Part shown: piece after piece, positions 26,381-35,672 of the stretch
Numbering within the stretch: the first letter of the stretch is position 1
How the letters are laid out: each line of letters begins with the position of its first letter
DNA from: Nevskiaceae bacterium
GTDB taxonomy: Bacteria > Pseudomonadota > Gammaproteobacteria > Nevskiales > Nevskiaceae
DNA: 64,000 nt
Direction of reading: 5' to 3'
NCBI GenBank assembly: GCA_004297005.1
Contig: SCVA01000052.1
Span: forward strand, 1 to 64,000
Translations under genes and position numbers: made by a program
The notes under the pieces: model-generated
Database searches by the model: none
The model's input: the letters and a program-made list of their open reading frames with translations, nothing else
Told to the model about the DNA's origin: nothing

Positions 26381-26408
26381 TTGCGTTTCGGGATCGGCCG
26401 CGTATAAT
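26381..26408 (+). promoter_or_regulatory. Sigma-70 promoter of the tRNA-Ala/tRNA-Glu unit
   Basis: TTGCGT (26381-26386) and a perfect TATAAT (26403-26408) are separated by 16 bases. The GC-rich discriminator after the -10 box (tcgcggcc) is typical of stringently controlled stable-RNA promoters. The tRNA begins 15 bases after the -10 box. Confidence 0.85.
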
Positions 26409-26423
26409 TCGCGGCCTCCGCAA

Positions 26424-26499
<76 letters not shown>

Positions 26500-26596
26500 A
26501 ATTTTTGGTTTCCCGTTTTCTGGTTTCGCAAGGCAGCATCCAGCGACCATGAAACGGGCGAGATCAGTCCAGCACTGATTGCATGCAGTACGCCTC

Positions 26597-26672
26597 GTTC
26601 CCATCGTCTAGAGGCCTAGGACACGTCCCTTTCACGGATGTAACAGGGGTTCGAATCCCCTTGGGAACGCCA
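26597..26672 (+). tRNA. tRNA-Glu (anticodon UUC)
   Basis: A 76-base gene with encoded GCCA end. The acceptor gttccca pairs with tgggaac, the anticodon arm is cgtcc-ctTTCac-ggatg, and the T arm is cagggg-ttcgaat-cccctt in the usual register. No separate promoter is obvious, so it is probably processed from the tRNA-Ala transcript. It is followed by a terminator. Confidence 0.97.
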
Positions 26673-26689
26673 TTGCATGCCCTCCGATC

Positions 26690-26710
26690 GCCCGCTCCAG
26701 CGGGCTTTTT
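26690..26710 (+). terminator. Rho-independent terminator after tRNA-Glu
   Basis: A six-base-pair GC stem (gcccgc / gcgggc) with a tcca loop is followed directly by ttttt and a further T-rich stretch. It lies 18 bases past the tRNA-Glu end and ends the tRNA transcription unit. Confidence 0.9.
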
Positions 26711-26863
26711 CGTTTCCGGCGTCTGACCTTCCGGCCGCGCGCCGCCGCGCCAACACAAGACTCACCTCGCACTTGCGCCCGCTTGCGGCGACAATCGCCG
26801 CATTGCCGTGGTAGCGCTGCGCATGGACGGCGCGCACCGGCACCGGAATACCAGGGAGCAGGT

Positions 26864-28279
26864 ATGCGGAGGAGAAATAAATCAGGCCGGCAAAGCACGG
26901 CCGTAGCGGCCGCATGGCTGCTGCTGTTGGCCATGGTCGCCAGTCCCTTGCAGGCTCGCGGCGAGGAGGTCGCTACCGCGGTCGCCGGGCCGGTGAATCT
27001 GTTGCAGGTCATCAACGATGCGCTGCTCGCCAGCCCGCAGCTGCAATCGGCGCGCGCCGAGTACGCGACGGCCAAACAGTTGCTGCCGGAGACCCGCGCG
27101 CGGCTGTATCCGCAGCTGTCGCTGTTCGGCACCGCCGACTGGGTGCGCGATTCGGTGGAAGGTGACTACTACGGCCTGGTCAGCTTCGAGCGCAGCGACA
27201 CCTACCCACGCTATGTCTATGGCGCGACGCTGCGGCAGTCGGTATTCAGCGGGCCGCTGCTGGCGGCGTTGGATCAGTCCGAGCAGAGGGTGGCACGCGC
27301 CAAGGCCGAGGCCGAGCGCAAGCAGGAGTCCCTGCTGCTCAACGTCGCCGACGCCTATTTCGCGCTGCTGGCGGTGAAGGATCGCGAGCGCATCGCTGGT
27401 ATCAAGCTGCGCACCCTGCGCCAGCAGGCCGAGCAGGTATCCGGCCGTGCCGCCGCCGGTCTGGCGCTGGATGCCGAGTTGAAGACCGCCCAGGCCGGTG
27501 CCGAGCTGGCCTCGGCCGAACAGTTGACCGCGCAGACCCAGGTGGAGGCGGCGTTCGCGGTACTGGAATCGTTAACCGGCAAGGCCTACCGCGAGCTGCT
27601 GCCGCTGGCCGCCAATGCCAGCCTCAAGCGTCCGCAGCCCGACGAAGCGGCGGTGTGGACCGAGCGCGCCGGGCGGCAGAACCTGGACGTGACCGTGCGC
27701 GCGCTGGAGCTGGAAGTCGCCAAGCTGGAAGCCGAGCGCCTGCGTCGCGGCCGCTGGCCGCAGCTGGATCTGGTCGGCAGCGTCTACGAGATCGACAACG
27801 GTGGCGGCATCAGTGGCGAGCGTGACGAGGGTGACCAGCGCATCGGCCTGGCCGCGACCCTGCCTCTGTTTACCGGCGGCCGGCTCAGCGCCGAGATCGA
27901 GCGCGGCGTGCAGCAGGTCAAGCGCGCCGAGGCCGATCTCGCCGCCGCCCGCGCCCAGGCCGAGCGTGAGGCCAAGGTGGCCTGGCTCAACCTGAGCGCC
28001 GGCACCCAGCGCATCCAGGCCTTGCAGAAGGCGGTGAGCGCCGCCCGGGCCGCCGAGGAGGCCAACCGCGCCGGCTTCGAGGTGGGCACCCGCACCAATG
28101 CCGAGGTGCTCGACGCCATCGAGCAGCTGGCCGAGGCCGAGACCAATCTCAGCGGTGCGCGCTACAAGTTCATCATCGACAGCCTGCATCTGAAGAGCGC
28201 CGCCGGTGCGCTGCTCAACGCCGACCTCGCGCAGATCAACCGCCTGCTGCGGGCCGAGTCGGCCGCCGCCAGGCCCTGA
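26864..28279 (+). CDS. TolC-family outer-membrane efflux protein
   Basis: An outer-membrane channel protein of 471 residues that would serve an export pump. A signal peptide (AWLLLLAMVASPLQARGEE) is followed by two internally repeated halves of long amphipathic helices rich in Ala, Glu and Gln (e.g. SPQLQSARAEYATAKQLLPE and EVGTRTNAEVLDAIEQLAEA), the TolC/NodT pattern. The ATG at 26864 has a GGGAGCAGG ribosome site, which decides it over a start 27 codons upstream. It lies 23 bases before a HlyD-type fusion gene, its likely partner. No ABC or RND pump gene is adjacent. Confidence 0.9.
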   Translation: MRRRNKSGRQSTAVAAAWLLLLAMVASPLQARGEEVATAVAGPVNLLQVINDALLASPQLQSARAEYATAKQLLPETRARLYPQLSLFGTADWVRDSVEGDYYGLVSFERSDTYPRYVYGATLRQSVFSGPLLAALDQSEQRVARAKAEAERKQESLLLNVADAYFALLAVKDRERIAGIKLRTLRQQAEQVSGRAAAGLALDAELKTAQAGAELASAEQLTAQTQVEAAFAVLESLTGKAYRELLPLAANASLKRPQPDEAAVWTERAGRQNLDVTVRALELEVAKLEAERLRRGRWPQLDLVGSVYEIDNGGGISGERDEGDQRIGLAATLPLFTGGRLSAEIERGVQQVKRAEADLAAARAQAEREAKVAWLNLSAGTQRIQALQKAVSAARAAEEANRAGFEVGTRTNAEVLDAIEQLAEAETNLSGARYKFIIDSLHLKSAAGALLNADLAQINRLLRAESAAARP

Positions 28280-28302
28280 GCGCCGCTCTTTCCGCCGCCG
28301 GC

Positions 28303-30627
28303 ATGAGCGCCCATCCCCGCCGCCGCTTCGCGCCCGGCAGCCTGCGTCCGAAGCCGAGGCACACGGGCTGGCTGGCGTACGCGCCCGGGCGCGAGGAAGA
28401 GCCGCTGGCGCTGACTCCAGCCGAGCGCCAGCTCGCCGAGCTGTACGACGGCCAGCGCTCCGCAGCCGACATCCTCGAACGCGCTCGCCTTGAGTTGGGT
28501 ATGCACCTCGATGCCGAGGCGCTGGAGCGCTTTGCCGCCGAGCTGGCGATGGCCGGCCTGCTGCAAGCCGGCCGAGAGGAGCCGCTGCCCTCGCCGCCGA
28601 TCAGCGACGTGCGCGGCGGCGCCTACGGCAGCCAGGCCATTCCACCCTCGACCATGCCGGGCTCGCTCGCCGGGCCGGGCCTGATGGGCAGCCTGCTGCG
28701 GCTGGTTACCGACCGCTCGACGCTGCGCTACAAGCGCTACCGGCAAGTGCCGACCCAGCCCTGGACGCGACTCGGCGCGCCGCTGATCGCGCCTCTGGCG
28801 AATCCCTTCGCGCTAATCGGCTGGCTGGCCGCTTGCCTGCTGCTGCTCTACGGGCTGTGGCGACAGCGGCTGGCGGTGTTCTCCGATCTCGGGAATCTGA
28901 GCGGCCCGGGCATGCTGGCGCTGAACCTGGCTCTGGGCTGGACCCTGGTGCACCTGGCGACGGTCTCGGCGCGGTCCGCCGCGATCAGCCGCTACGCCGG
29001 ACTCAAGCCGAAGCTGGGCTTGATTCGCGGCATGTTTGGTCAGCCCATGCTCTATGTCGACAGCCGTGGTCCGGCCGAGGCCGGTGACCGCGCCACGCGT
29101 ACCCGCATCGTCGGTGCCGGTCTGTCGGCGCCCCTGGTGTTGTTCACGCTGGCGGCGCTGACCTGGTTCTTGAGCCGAGGCAGCGCCAATGCGCTCAGCC
29201 CCTACAGCCTGGGGATCGGCTTCATCGCCCTGTTCGGCCTGCTGCTGCGCGCCAATCCGCTGCTGCGGCTGGATGGCTACTTCCTGCTCGCGCAATGGCT
29301 GGGCATCCCCAATCTGCGCGAGCAGGCGTTCACCGCCAGCAAGCAGCGGCGCGGCACCGGCTGGTCGCCAGCGCAGCGCAGCCTGCCCAGGCCGGCGCTC
29401 TACCTGTTCCGCGCGCTCGCGGTCGGCAATCTTTTGTTGCTGCTGGGCCTGATGCTGTTTCCGCTGCAAGCCCTGACGGCGCGCTATGGCGCCTTGGGTC
29501 TCATTCCGTTGATGGTGGTCTTGGGGGTAATCGTGACGCAGTCCTTCCGCAATGCGCGCTCCGGCGCCAGCAACCTCAATCTCGGCCAGTTGCAGCCGTC
29601 TCCCTGGTGGCGGCGCTCGAAGCGTTTCTGGGCGATCAGCCTGACTCTGCTGCTGCTGGCCTTCGTGCCCTACCGCTACCACCCCAGCGGCGACTTCCTG
29701 GTGCTGCCGGGCGACCGCGCCGACGTGCGCGCGCTCACCGCCGGCGATGTCCGCGAGGTGCTGGTGCAGGAGGGCGAGACGGTCAAGGCCGGGCAGGTGC
29801 TGGCGCGCATCGCCGCCGACGAGTCGCGCGCCCAGGTCGCGTCCGGCGAGGCCAGGCTGGCGCAGTTGCGCGCCGATCTCTCGTTGGCGGGCAAGGGCGG
29901 CAAGCTGGAGGAGGTCGAGGTCGCGCGCAGCGCGCTCGACACCGCCAGCAAGCGCGCCGAGGTGTCGGCGGCGCAGGCGCAGCGCGTGCAGGAAGCGTTC
30001 CGCCGCAAGTCGGTGACCGCCCAGGAGTACGACCGCGCGCGCGGTCAGGCCGATGTCGATAAGAAGGCCCTGGAGGAAGCGCGGCGCCGGCTGGAGCTGG
30101 TGAAGAGCCCGGCGGTCTCCGACCGCATCGCCGCCATTGAGGCGCAGATCCGCGACGTGCAGGCGCAACTGGTCTATCACCGCCAGCAGTTCGCCTACAC
30201 CGAGGTGAAGGCGCCGATCGCCGGCGTGGTGGTGTCCGGCTCGCTGCAGTTCGCGCGCGGCCAGTTTCTGAATCGCGGCGACCTGCTGGCGGTGATCGAA
30301 GACAGCCAGGAGCGCATCGCGGAAGTGCGCATCTCGGAGTCCGCGATCGGCGAGATCGCGCCGGGCAAGTCGGCGCGGGCGCGGGTCTGGGCCTTCCCGG
30401 CGTCGAGCTTTATGGGCGAGGTGCGGCGGATCGCGCCGGCCGCCGAAGCCGGCCCCTACGGCAAGGTGGTGCGGGTGCAGGTGGCGCTGGCCGACCCCGA
30501 GCACCGCCTGCTGCCGGGCATGACCGGCAACGCCAAGCTGCAGGGCGACTGGCACCCGGCCATCGTGGTGTTCAGCCGCGCCCTGCTGCGCTTCGTGTTC
30601 GTCGAGCTGTGGTCGTGGATTCCCTGA
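28303..30627 (+). CDS. PqqD-like / degenerate M50 / HlyD adaptor fusion protein
   Basis: A 774-residue fusion. Residues about 20-95 resemble a PqqD-like domain. Residues about 150-450 form a polytopic membrane domain of the M50 (site-2 protease-like) type, with NPLLRLDGYFLL at about 317-328 carrying the usual third metal ligand. The expected HExxH is HLATV at about 217, so metal-dependent proteolysis is unlikely. Residues about 465-774 are a HlyD-type periplasmic adaptor with biotinyl-lipoyl halves (DVREVLVQEGETVKAGQVLA) and a long coiled coil. With the TolC-like gene it would form an envelope-spanning exporter lacking a visible energising pump. Confidence 0.85.
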   Translation: MSAHPRRRFAPGSLRPKPRHTGWLAYAPGREEEPLALTPAERQLAELYDGQRSAADILERARLELGMHLDAEALERFAAELAMAGLLQAGREEPLPSPPISDVRGGAYGSQAIPPSTMPGSLAGPGLMGSLLRLVTDRSTLRYKRYRQVPTQPWTRLGAPLIAPLANPFALIGWLAACLLLLYGLWRQRLAVFSDLGNLSGPGMLALNLALGWTLVHLATVSARSAAISRYAGLKPKLGLIRGMFGQPMLYVDSRGPAEAGDRATRTRIVGAGLSAPLVLFTLAALTWFLSRGSANALSPYSLGIGFIALFGLLLRANPLLRLDGYFLLAQWLGIPNLREQAFTASKQRRGTGWSPAQRSLPRPALYLFRALAVGNLLLLLGLMLFPLQALTARYGALGLIPLMVVLGVIVTQSFRNARSGASNLNLGQLQPSPWWRRSKRFWAISLTLLLLAFVPYRYHPSGDFLVLPGDRADVRALTAGDVREVLVQEGETVKAGQVLARIAADESRAQVASGEARLAQLRADLSLAGKGGKLEEVEVARSALDTASKRAEVSAAQAQRVQEAFRRKSVTAQEYDRARGQADVDKKALEEARRRLELVKSPAVSDRIAAIEAQIRDVQAQLVYHRQQFAYTEVKAPIAGVVVSGSLQFARGQFLNRGDLLAVIEDSQERIAEVRISESAIGEIAPGKSARARVWAFPASSFMGEVRRIAPAAEAGPYGKVVRVQVALADPEHRLLPGMTGNAKLQGDWHPAIVVFSRALLRFVFVELWSWIP

Positions 30628-30669
30628 TGGCGATGGGTCTGCGCGCCATGACTACCGGAGCGCACCGCT

Positions 30670-30706
30670 CCTTCCCCCGCTTGCGGGGGAAGGTTGGGAT
30701 GGGGGC
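30670..30706. repeat. GC-rich REP-like palindrome
   Basis: A 10-bp perfect stem, ccttcccccg / cgggggaagg, with a cttg loop (30670-30693) is followed by a ttgggatgggggcg tail. The same arrangement (C-run stem, G-run stem, TTGGGnTGGGGG-like tail) recurs at 40143-40240 and 50721-50757. It may stabilise or end the exporter mRNA. Confidence 0.7.
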
Positions 30707-30730
30707 GTGGCCCCTGCCATACAGCGCGCT

Positions 30731-32185
30731 ATGAGCGGCCTGCGCTTCGAGGACTTCCGCCTCACCTGCCGCAATGGCTTCGGTGACGGCTGGAATCACT
30801 ATGCCCACAGCATGGCGGTGTTCCGTGGCCGGGTGTACGTGGGCACCATGCGCGGCAGCTTCGCGGCGCTGAAGATCGGCGCGCCGGCGCCGGACCTCAA
30901 ACCCTGGCCGATCGACAGCCCGGCCGATCTCTACAGCATCGACCGCCGCGCCGAGATCTGGGAGTACACACCGGAGACCGAGACCTGGCTGCGCGTCTAC
31001 CGCTCGCCGGAGGTGGTCGGCGTCAACGGCCGCGCCGGTGTGCCCAGCTACATCGGCTATCGCGGCATGACCGTGTTCCAGGGCGCTAGCGACAGCACGC
31101 CCTGCCTCTACGTCTCCACCTGGTCGCCGCATCTGGCGCACTCGCCGGACGTGCTGCGCAGCGAGGACGGCCGCCATTTCGCGCCGGTGGTGCGCCCACC
31201 GTTCGGCCCGGCGGTGCGTGCCTGTCGCACCATCCAGCCCTTCGACGGCCGCGTGCACCTGAGCCCCACCGCCTCCGGCACCGCCAAGGGCTTCGTGCAG
31301 GACATCGGCTCGGAGGCGGTGATCTACGCCAGCGACGACCTCGCCCAGGGCGGCTGGACGCCCAGCAACCCCGAGGGCTTCGGCAACCCCGACAACGCCA
31401 CCATCTTCGAGATGGCGGTCTACGACGGCCATCTCTACGGCGGCACGGTGAACGCCGCCACCGGCGGCGAGCTGTGGAAGACCCGCGGCGGCAAGCCGCC
31501 CTACACCTGGACCAAGGTCTTCGACCGTGGCGCCGGCCGTGGCCTGCACAACGAAGTGATCGGCGCCATGTGCGAGTTCAAGGGCGCGCTCTACGTCGGC
31601 TGCGGGATCATCAACGGCGGCTACCACCGCGCGCATCGCATCGGCCCGGCCGCCGCCGAGCTGCTGCGGGTGTGGCCGGACGACAGCTACGAGGTGATCG
31701 TCGGCGAGTCGCGCATCACCGAGCAGGGCGCGAAAGTGCCGCTGTCCGGCTACTCGGCCGGCTTCGACAATCTGTTCAACGGCTACATCTGGCGCATGGC
31801 CGTGCACGAGGACCATCTCTACGCCGGCACCATGTCCTGGGCCAGCCTCTTGCCCTACCTGCCGCTGCACCGCTGGCCGGCGACGGTGGCCGGCCTGATA
31901 CGCCACTGGGGCCTGGAGCGGCTCAGCGAGCTGGGCGGCTGCCAGCTCTGGCGCACAGCCGACGGCGTGCATTGGCAGCCGGTGAGCCGCGACGGCTTCG
32001 GCAACAAGTTCAACTGGGGCATCCGCACCTTCGGCTCGACCCCGCAGGGCCTGTTCGTCGGCACCGCCAATCCCTTTGGCCCACGGGTGGCGGTGCAGCG
32101 CAACGGCGCCTGGGAATACCGCGACAACCCGCGCGGTGGCTGCGAGGTCTGGCTGGGCCAGAACCCGCCGGGAGCAGGGATGTGA
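30731..32185 (+). CDS. Predicted beta-propeller protein of unknown function
   Basis: I do not recognise a named family. The 484-residue product has at least seven repeats of the form FxGxLYVGT (GRVYVGTMRG, PCLYVSTWSP, GRVHLSPTAS, GHLYGGTVNA, GALYVGCGII, DHLYAGTMSW, QGLFVGTANP) separated by 45-80 residues and often followed by ELW or QLW strands. This is the blade spacing of a beta propeller. There is no signal peptide or membrane segment. The ATG at 30731 was chosen over a GTG eight codons upstream. Its stop overlaps the GTG of the sulfotransferase-like gene (GTGA), so the two proteins are probably made together. Confidence 0.75.
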   Translation: MSGLRFEDFRLTCRNGFGDGWNHYAHSMAVFRGRVYVGTMRGSFAALKIGAPAPDLKPWPIDSPADLYSIDRRAEIWEYTPETETWLRVYRSPEVVGVNGRAGVPSYIGYRGMTVFQGASDSTPCLYVSTWSPHLAHSPDVLRSEDGRHFAPVVRPPFGPAVRACRTIQPFDGRVHLSPTASGTAKGFVQDIGSEAVIYASDDLAQGGWTPSNPEGFGNPDNATIFEMAVYDGHLYGGTVNAATGGELWKTRGGKPPYTWTKVFDRGAGRGLHNEVIGAMCEFKGALYVGCGIINGGYHRAHRIGPAAAELLRVWPDDSYEVIVGESRITEQGAKVPLSGYSAGFDNLFNGYIWRMAVHEDHLYAGTMSWASLLPYLPLHRWPATVAGLIRHWGLERLSELGGCQLWRTADGVHWQPVSRDGFGNKFNWGIRTFGSTPQGLFVGTANPFGPRVAVQRNGAWEYRDNPRGGCEVWLGQNPPGAGM

Positions 32186-33099
32186 GCGCGACCGCGCCGC
32201 CACCCTTGTTCATCTTGGCCGCGCCGTTCTCCGGTGCGAGCTGGCTGGCCGGGGTGCTGGGCCGGCATCCGCGGCTGTATGCGCTGCCGCAGATCTTTCC
32301 CTGCATGGCCGACAGTGTCGGCGAACTGCTGGATCTGTTCGCGCTCAGCCAGCTCAGCCATGGCGATGGTCTGCGCCGCGCCGTCGCGCAGCTCGCGTTC
32401 GACGGCCAGGGCGAGGCGCAGATCGCCGCCGCCGACGCCTGGCTGGAAGCGCGGCGTGGCTGGAGCACGGCCGAACTGGTCGCCTGGCTGGCCGAACAGG
32501 TAGCGCCGCGACGCCTGGTGATTCCGGATGCGGAAATGCCGCTGCGTCCGCACGAGTTGCAGCGCTTTTGCGGCAGCTTGCCGCAGGCGCGCTGGCTGCA
32601 TCTCGTCCGTCATCCATGGAGCCAGGGCTGCCTGCTGGCCGCCTGGCTGCGCGAGCAGCTGTTCGTGCCGGTGGACTTCCGCGATCACGCGCAGACGCCG
32701 CCCTTGCCGGAGCCGCAACTGCCCTGGCTGCGCAGCAACCAGAACCTGCTGCTGGCCGCCGGCGATTGGCCTGCGGCGCAGTGGCGGCAACTGCACGGCG
32801 AGCGCTTTGACACCGACTTTGCCGGCAGCCTCGCCGGGCTTTGTGAATGGCTGGAACTGCCGCCGCTGGCGCGCGCCGATCTCGACGCCATGGCCGAGCC
32901 CGCCGACTGGCTCTATGCGCGGATGCCGGAGGGCCCCCTGCGTGGCGGGTTGGAGGCCGAAGTCTGGGCCGACTTCGCGCCCGAGCTGGAGGCGCTGGCG
33001 GCGCAGCCCCGGCTGGATGCGCCGCTGCCCTGGCGCCGCGATGGCCAGGGCTTTGCGCCGGAAGTGCGCGCGCTGGCCAAGCGCCTGGGCTATTCCTGA
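32182..33099 (+). CDS. Sulfotransferase-like protein
   Basis: A 305-residue protein with features of PAPS-dependent sulfotransferases. An N-terminal strand-loop-helix, LFILAAPFSGASWLAGVLG, is in the place of the 5'-phosphosulfate loop, followed by RHPRLYALPQI. A later RWLHLVRHPWSQG matches the 3'-phosphate-binding RDPxD region. The loop has SGAS rather than the common SGTS, so donor binding is plausible but not proven. It starts at GTG overlapping the stop of the beta-propeller gene, with a GGGAGCAGGG ribosome site. The acceptor is unknown; the nearby lipid-like synthase suggests a lipid or polyketide. Confidence 0.7.
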   Translation: MSATAPPPLFILAAPFSGASWLAGVLGRHPRLYALPQIFPCMADSVGELLDLFALSQLSHGDGLRRAVAQLAFDGQGEAQIAAADAWLEARRGWSTAELVAWLAEQVAPRRLVIPDAEMPLRPHELQRFCGSLPQARWLHLVRHPWSQGCLLAAWLREQLFVPVDFRDHAQTPPLPEPQLPWLRSNQNLLLAAGDWPAAQWRQLHGERFDTDFAGSLAGLCEWLELPPLARADLDAMAEPADWLYARMPEGPLRGGLEAEVWADFAPELEALAAQPRLDAPLPWRRDGQGFAPEVRALAKRLGYS

Positions 33100-33176
33100 G
33101 TTTTGATGGCGCGGGCGCGGAGTTTGCGCGGCGCTGGACGCGGGAAATGCAACAGAGCTTTGCCAGACTTAGTCCC

Positions 33177-34856
33177 ATGATCCTCACCACTCGCCGTGAA
33201 CTGTTGAAAGCGACCGCCGCCCTCGCCCTGGGTGGTGGCCTGTCTGCCTGTGGCGAGTCCACGCCTGCCGAGAGCGGTGTGAGCGACGCCGAACTGGAGG
33301 CGATCCCGCGCGCCCAGCCGCAGGCGCTCAGCCTGCCGGCGCTGGGCAGCGGCGACGCCGCTACGGTGTTTCCCTTCTCGGTGGCCAGCGGCGACCCTAG
33401 CGCCAATGGCGCGGTGCTGTGGACGCGGCTGAATCCGGAGCAGTTGCAGCCCGGGGTGGACCTGCTCTGGCAGATCGCCGAGGACGAGGCCTTTACCCGG
33501 CCGGTGGTGGCGGGCAGCCATTCGCTCGCCGGACTCGATCAGCGCCACGACGGCTGCATCAAGCTCGACACCGACGGGCTGTTGGAGTCCAACCGCTTCT
33601 ACTACTACCGCTTCGCCTACGCCGGCACCTCTAGCCGGGTGGGGCGGCTGCGCACCCTGCCGCGCGAGGACGAGGCAGTGGAGCGCCTGAAGCTCCTGGT
33701 CACCTGCTGCCAGGACTACACCTTCGCCTACTTTCACGCCTTCGCCGAGATGGCCACGGTGGAGGCCGACTACCTGCTGCACCTGGGCGACTTCATCTAC
33801 GAGAGCGCCATCGCGCCACTGCGGCGGCTGCCGCTGCCCTCCGGCGCCAGCTATGCCAGCAGCCGCGAGGATCTGCTCACCATCTACCGCGCCCATCGCA
33901 GCGACGCCGACCTGCGCGCGCTGCTGGAACGCCATACCTTGCTCGCCACCTTCGACGACCACGAGTTCGCCAACGATCTCTACTTCGACGGCAGCCGGCC
34001 GCGCGGCCCCGACCATCCGCTGGACGACGACCCTGCGGCGATGAGCGCCTATGTGCGCGACGCGCTCGATGTCTGGTACCGCTATCTGCCGGTGCGGGTG
34101 CGCTACCGCCCGAAGGCGGCGTTCCCGGAGGTGATGCAGGTCGAACGCAGCTTCCGCTTCGGCCGCCTCGCCGAACTCGCGCTCACCGAGCTGCGCATGC
34201 AGCGCAGCCCGCATCCCTGCGGCGAAGGCAGTTTCGGCCAGCGGCAGCTGGTGCCGGAGAGCAGCTGCGAGGCGCGCCAGGACGCCGGCCGCACCCTGCT
34301 CGGGAGCACGCAGAAGCAATGGCTGCTCGACACTCTCAAAGGCAGTAGCGCGCAATGGCGGGTGCTGGGCCTGCCGATTCCGTTCTCGCCGATCCGCGCG
34401 CTTGCGCAGCCGCCGATGCTCTACGAGGTCGATCACTGGGATGGCTACACCGCCGAGCGCGCCGAGCTCTTGTCGGCGCTGAACGGCCTGCCCAATCTGG
34501 TGGTGCTGGCCGGCGATCTGCATGCCTTCGCCGCCGCCACTCTGCGCGACGGCTATCCCGACGGCCCGGCGGTGGGCGTCGAGTTCACCAGCAGCTGCGC
34601 CGCTGCCACGCCCATCGCCAGCCCGATCAACCTGCCGGCGACATTGTTTCTGCAGAGCCCGAGCATCGTGCTGAACAATCCGCACTTCGCGCTCTGGGAC
34701 GGTACCCGCAACGGCTGGCTGGAGGTGGAGTTCAGGCCCGAAGCTTGCACGGTGAGCATGCGGGCGATGCTGGCGCAGTTGCCGCTCGCCAATGCCTCCA
34801 CCGAGCTGGCGCGCTTCGAGGTGGCGGCCGGCAGTAGCGAGTTGCGGCGGCTCTGA
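33177..34856 (+). CDS. PhoD-family alkaline phosphatase/phosphodiesterase, Tat-exported lipoprotein
   Basis: A calcium/iron-type PhoD phosphatase of 559 residues. The N-terminus has a twin-arginine signal (TTRRELLKA) followed by a hydrophobic stretch and a lipobox (LSAC, Cys at about 25). The PhoD N-terminal domain is marked by FPFSVASGDPSANGAVLWTR, and the catalytic domain by LLVTCCQDY, LLHLGDFIYE, LATFDDHEFAND and VVLAGDLHAF. It would hydrolyse phosphomonoesters or phosphodiesters outside the cytoplasm. No good ribosome site precedes the ATG, but the Tat signal begins there. Confidence 0.92.
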   Translation: MILTTRRELLKATAALALGGGLSACGESTPAESGVSDAELEAIPRAQPQALSLPALGSGDAATVFPFSVASGDPSANGAVLWTRLNPEQLQPGVDLLWQIAEDEAFTRPVVAGSHSLAGLDQRHDGCIKLDTDGLLESNRFYYYRFAYAGTSSRVGRLRTLPREDEAVERLKLLVTCCQDYTFAYFHAFAEMATVEADYLLHLGDFIYESAIAPLRRLPLPSGASYASSREDLLTIYRAHRSDADLRALLERHTLLATFDDHEFANDLYFDGSRPRGPDHPLDDDPAAMSAYVRDALDVWYRYLPVRVRYRPKAAFPEVMQVERSFRFGRLAELALTELRMQRSPHPCGEGSFGQRQLVPESSCEARQDAGRTLLGSTQKQWLLDTLKGSSAQWRVLGLPIPFSPIRALAQPPMLYEVDHWDGYTAERAELLSALNGLPNLVVLAGDLHAFAAATLRDGYPDGPAVGVEFTSSCAAATPIASPINLPATLFLQSPSIVLNNPHFALWDGTRNGWLEVEFRPEACTVSMRAMLAQLPLANASTELARFEVAAGSSELRRL

Positions 34857-34935
34857 GCGGCCGGCCAAGCGGCGGCGGCGCAAACCTTTTGTGCCCCTGC
34901 GCCATCGGAGGCTGGAACGTCCACCGGCCACCGCC

Positions 34936-35649
34936 ATGAAAAAAGCCCTGCTTGCCTTCGCCGCCACCATGACCCTGCTCAGCGTGCTTGCCTGGGCTGG
35001 CGCCAGCCAGATCGATATCCACCGCCTGGCCGGTGAGCTGGTGGTGCATGTCGATCATCGCCCGGTGCAGGTGGGCTCCGGCAAGCCGGCCAGCGTCGAG
35101 CGCACGGTACCGCCCTTCGAGCGCATCACGCTGCGCTCGGCCGAGAGTGTGGAAGTGCGGGTCGGCGGCAAGCCGAGCGTGAAAGTGAGCGGCGACGACA
35201 ATCTGCTGGAGCTGGTCGAAACCCGTGTCGAAGGCGACACCCTGGTGATCGAATCGCGCGGCTCCTACCGCACCAAGACGCCGCTGCTGGTGGAGGTGCA
35301 ACTGCCCAGCCTGCGCCACTTCGCGCTCGACGGCAGCGCCGACGCCCGTCTCAGCGGCATCCGTGGCGAGCGCCTGGGCGTGGAGCTGAACGGCAGCGGC
35401 GACATCGAGGCCAGCGGCGAGGTGGGCGAGCTGGAAGTCGAAGTCAACGGCTCCGGCGACGCCGACCTCGGCGAACTGCGCGCGAAGCGCGTCGAGGCCG
35501 AACTCAATGGCAGCGGCGACATCGACGTCGCCGCCAGCGAGGAGCTGCGCGCCGAGATCAACGGCAGTGGCGACGTCCGTTACCGCGGCGCGCCGGCCAA
35601 GCTGCGCAGCGAGGTCAATGGCAGCGGTGATGTCGAGGCGGCCAACTGA
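34936..35649 (+). CDS. GIN-domain (DUF2807) exported protein
   Basis: A 237-residue protein with a signal peptide (MKKALLAFAATMTLLSVLAWAGA). It then has a right-handed beta-helix-like domain built of repeats containing ELNGSGDI, EVNGSGDA, ELNGSGDI, EINGSGDV and EVNGSGDV, spaced about 17-22 residues. This is the head-GIN putative auto-transporter adhesin family (DUF2807), whose function is unknown. The frame is open upstream but the ATG at 34936 starts the signal peptide. It converges on the TerB-like gene with only 23 bases between. Confidence 0.88.
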   Translation: MKKALLAFAATMTLLSVLAWAGASQIDIHRLAGELVVHVDHRPVQVGSGKPASVERTVPPFERITLRSAESVEVRVGGKPSVKVSGDDNLLELVETRVEGDTLVIESRGSYRTKTPLLVEVQLPSLRHFALDGSADARLSGIRGERLGVELNGSGDIEASGEVGELEVEVNGSGDADLGELRAKRVEAELNGSGDIDVAASEELRAEINGSGDVRYRGAPAKLRSEVNGSGDVEAAN

Positions 35650-35672
35650 CCGCTGCCTCCGCTGCCGATGGG

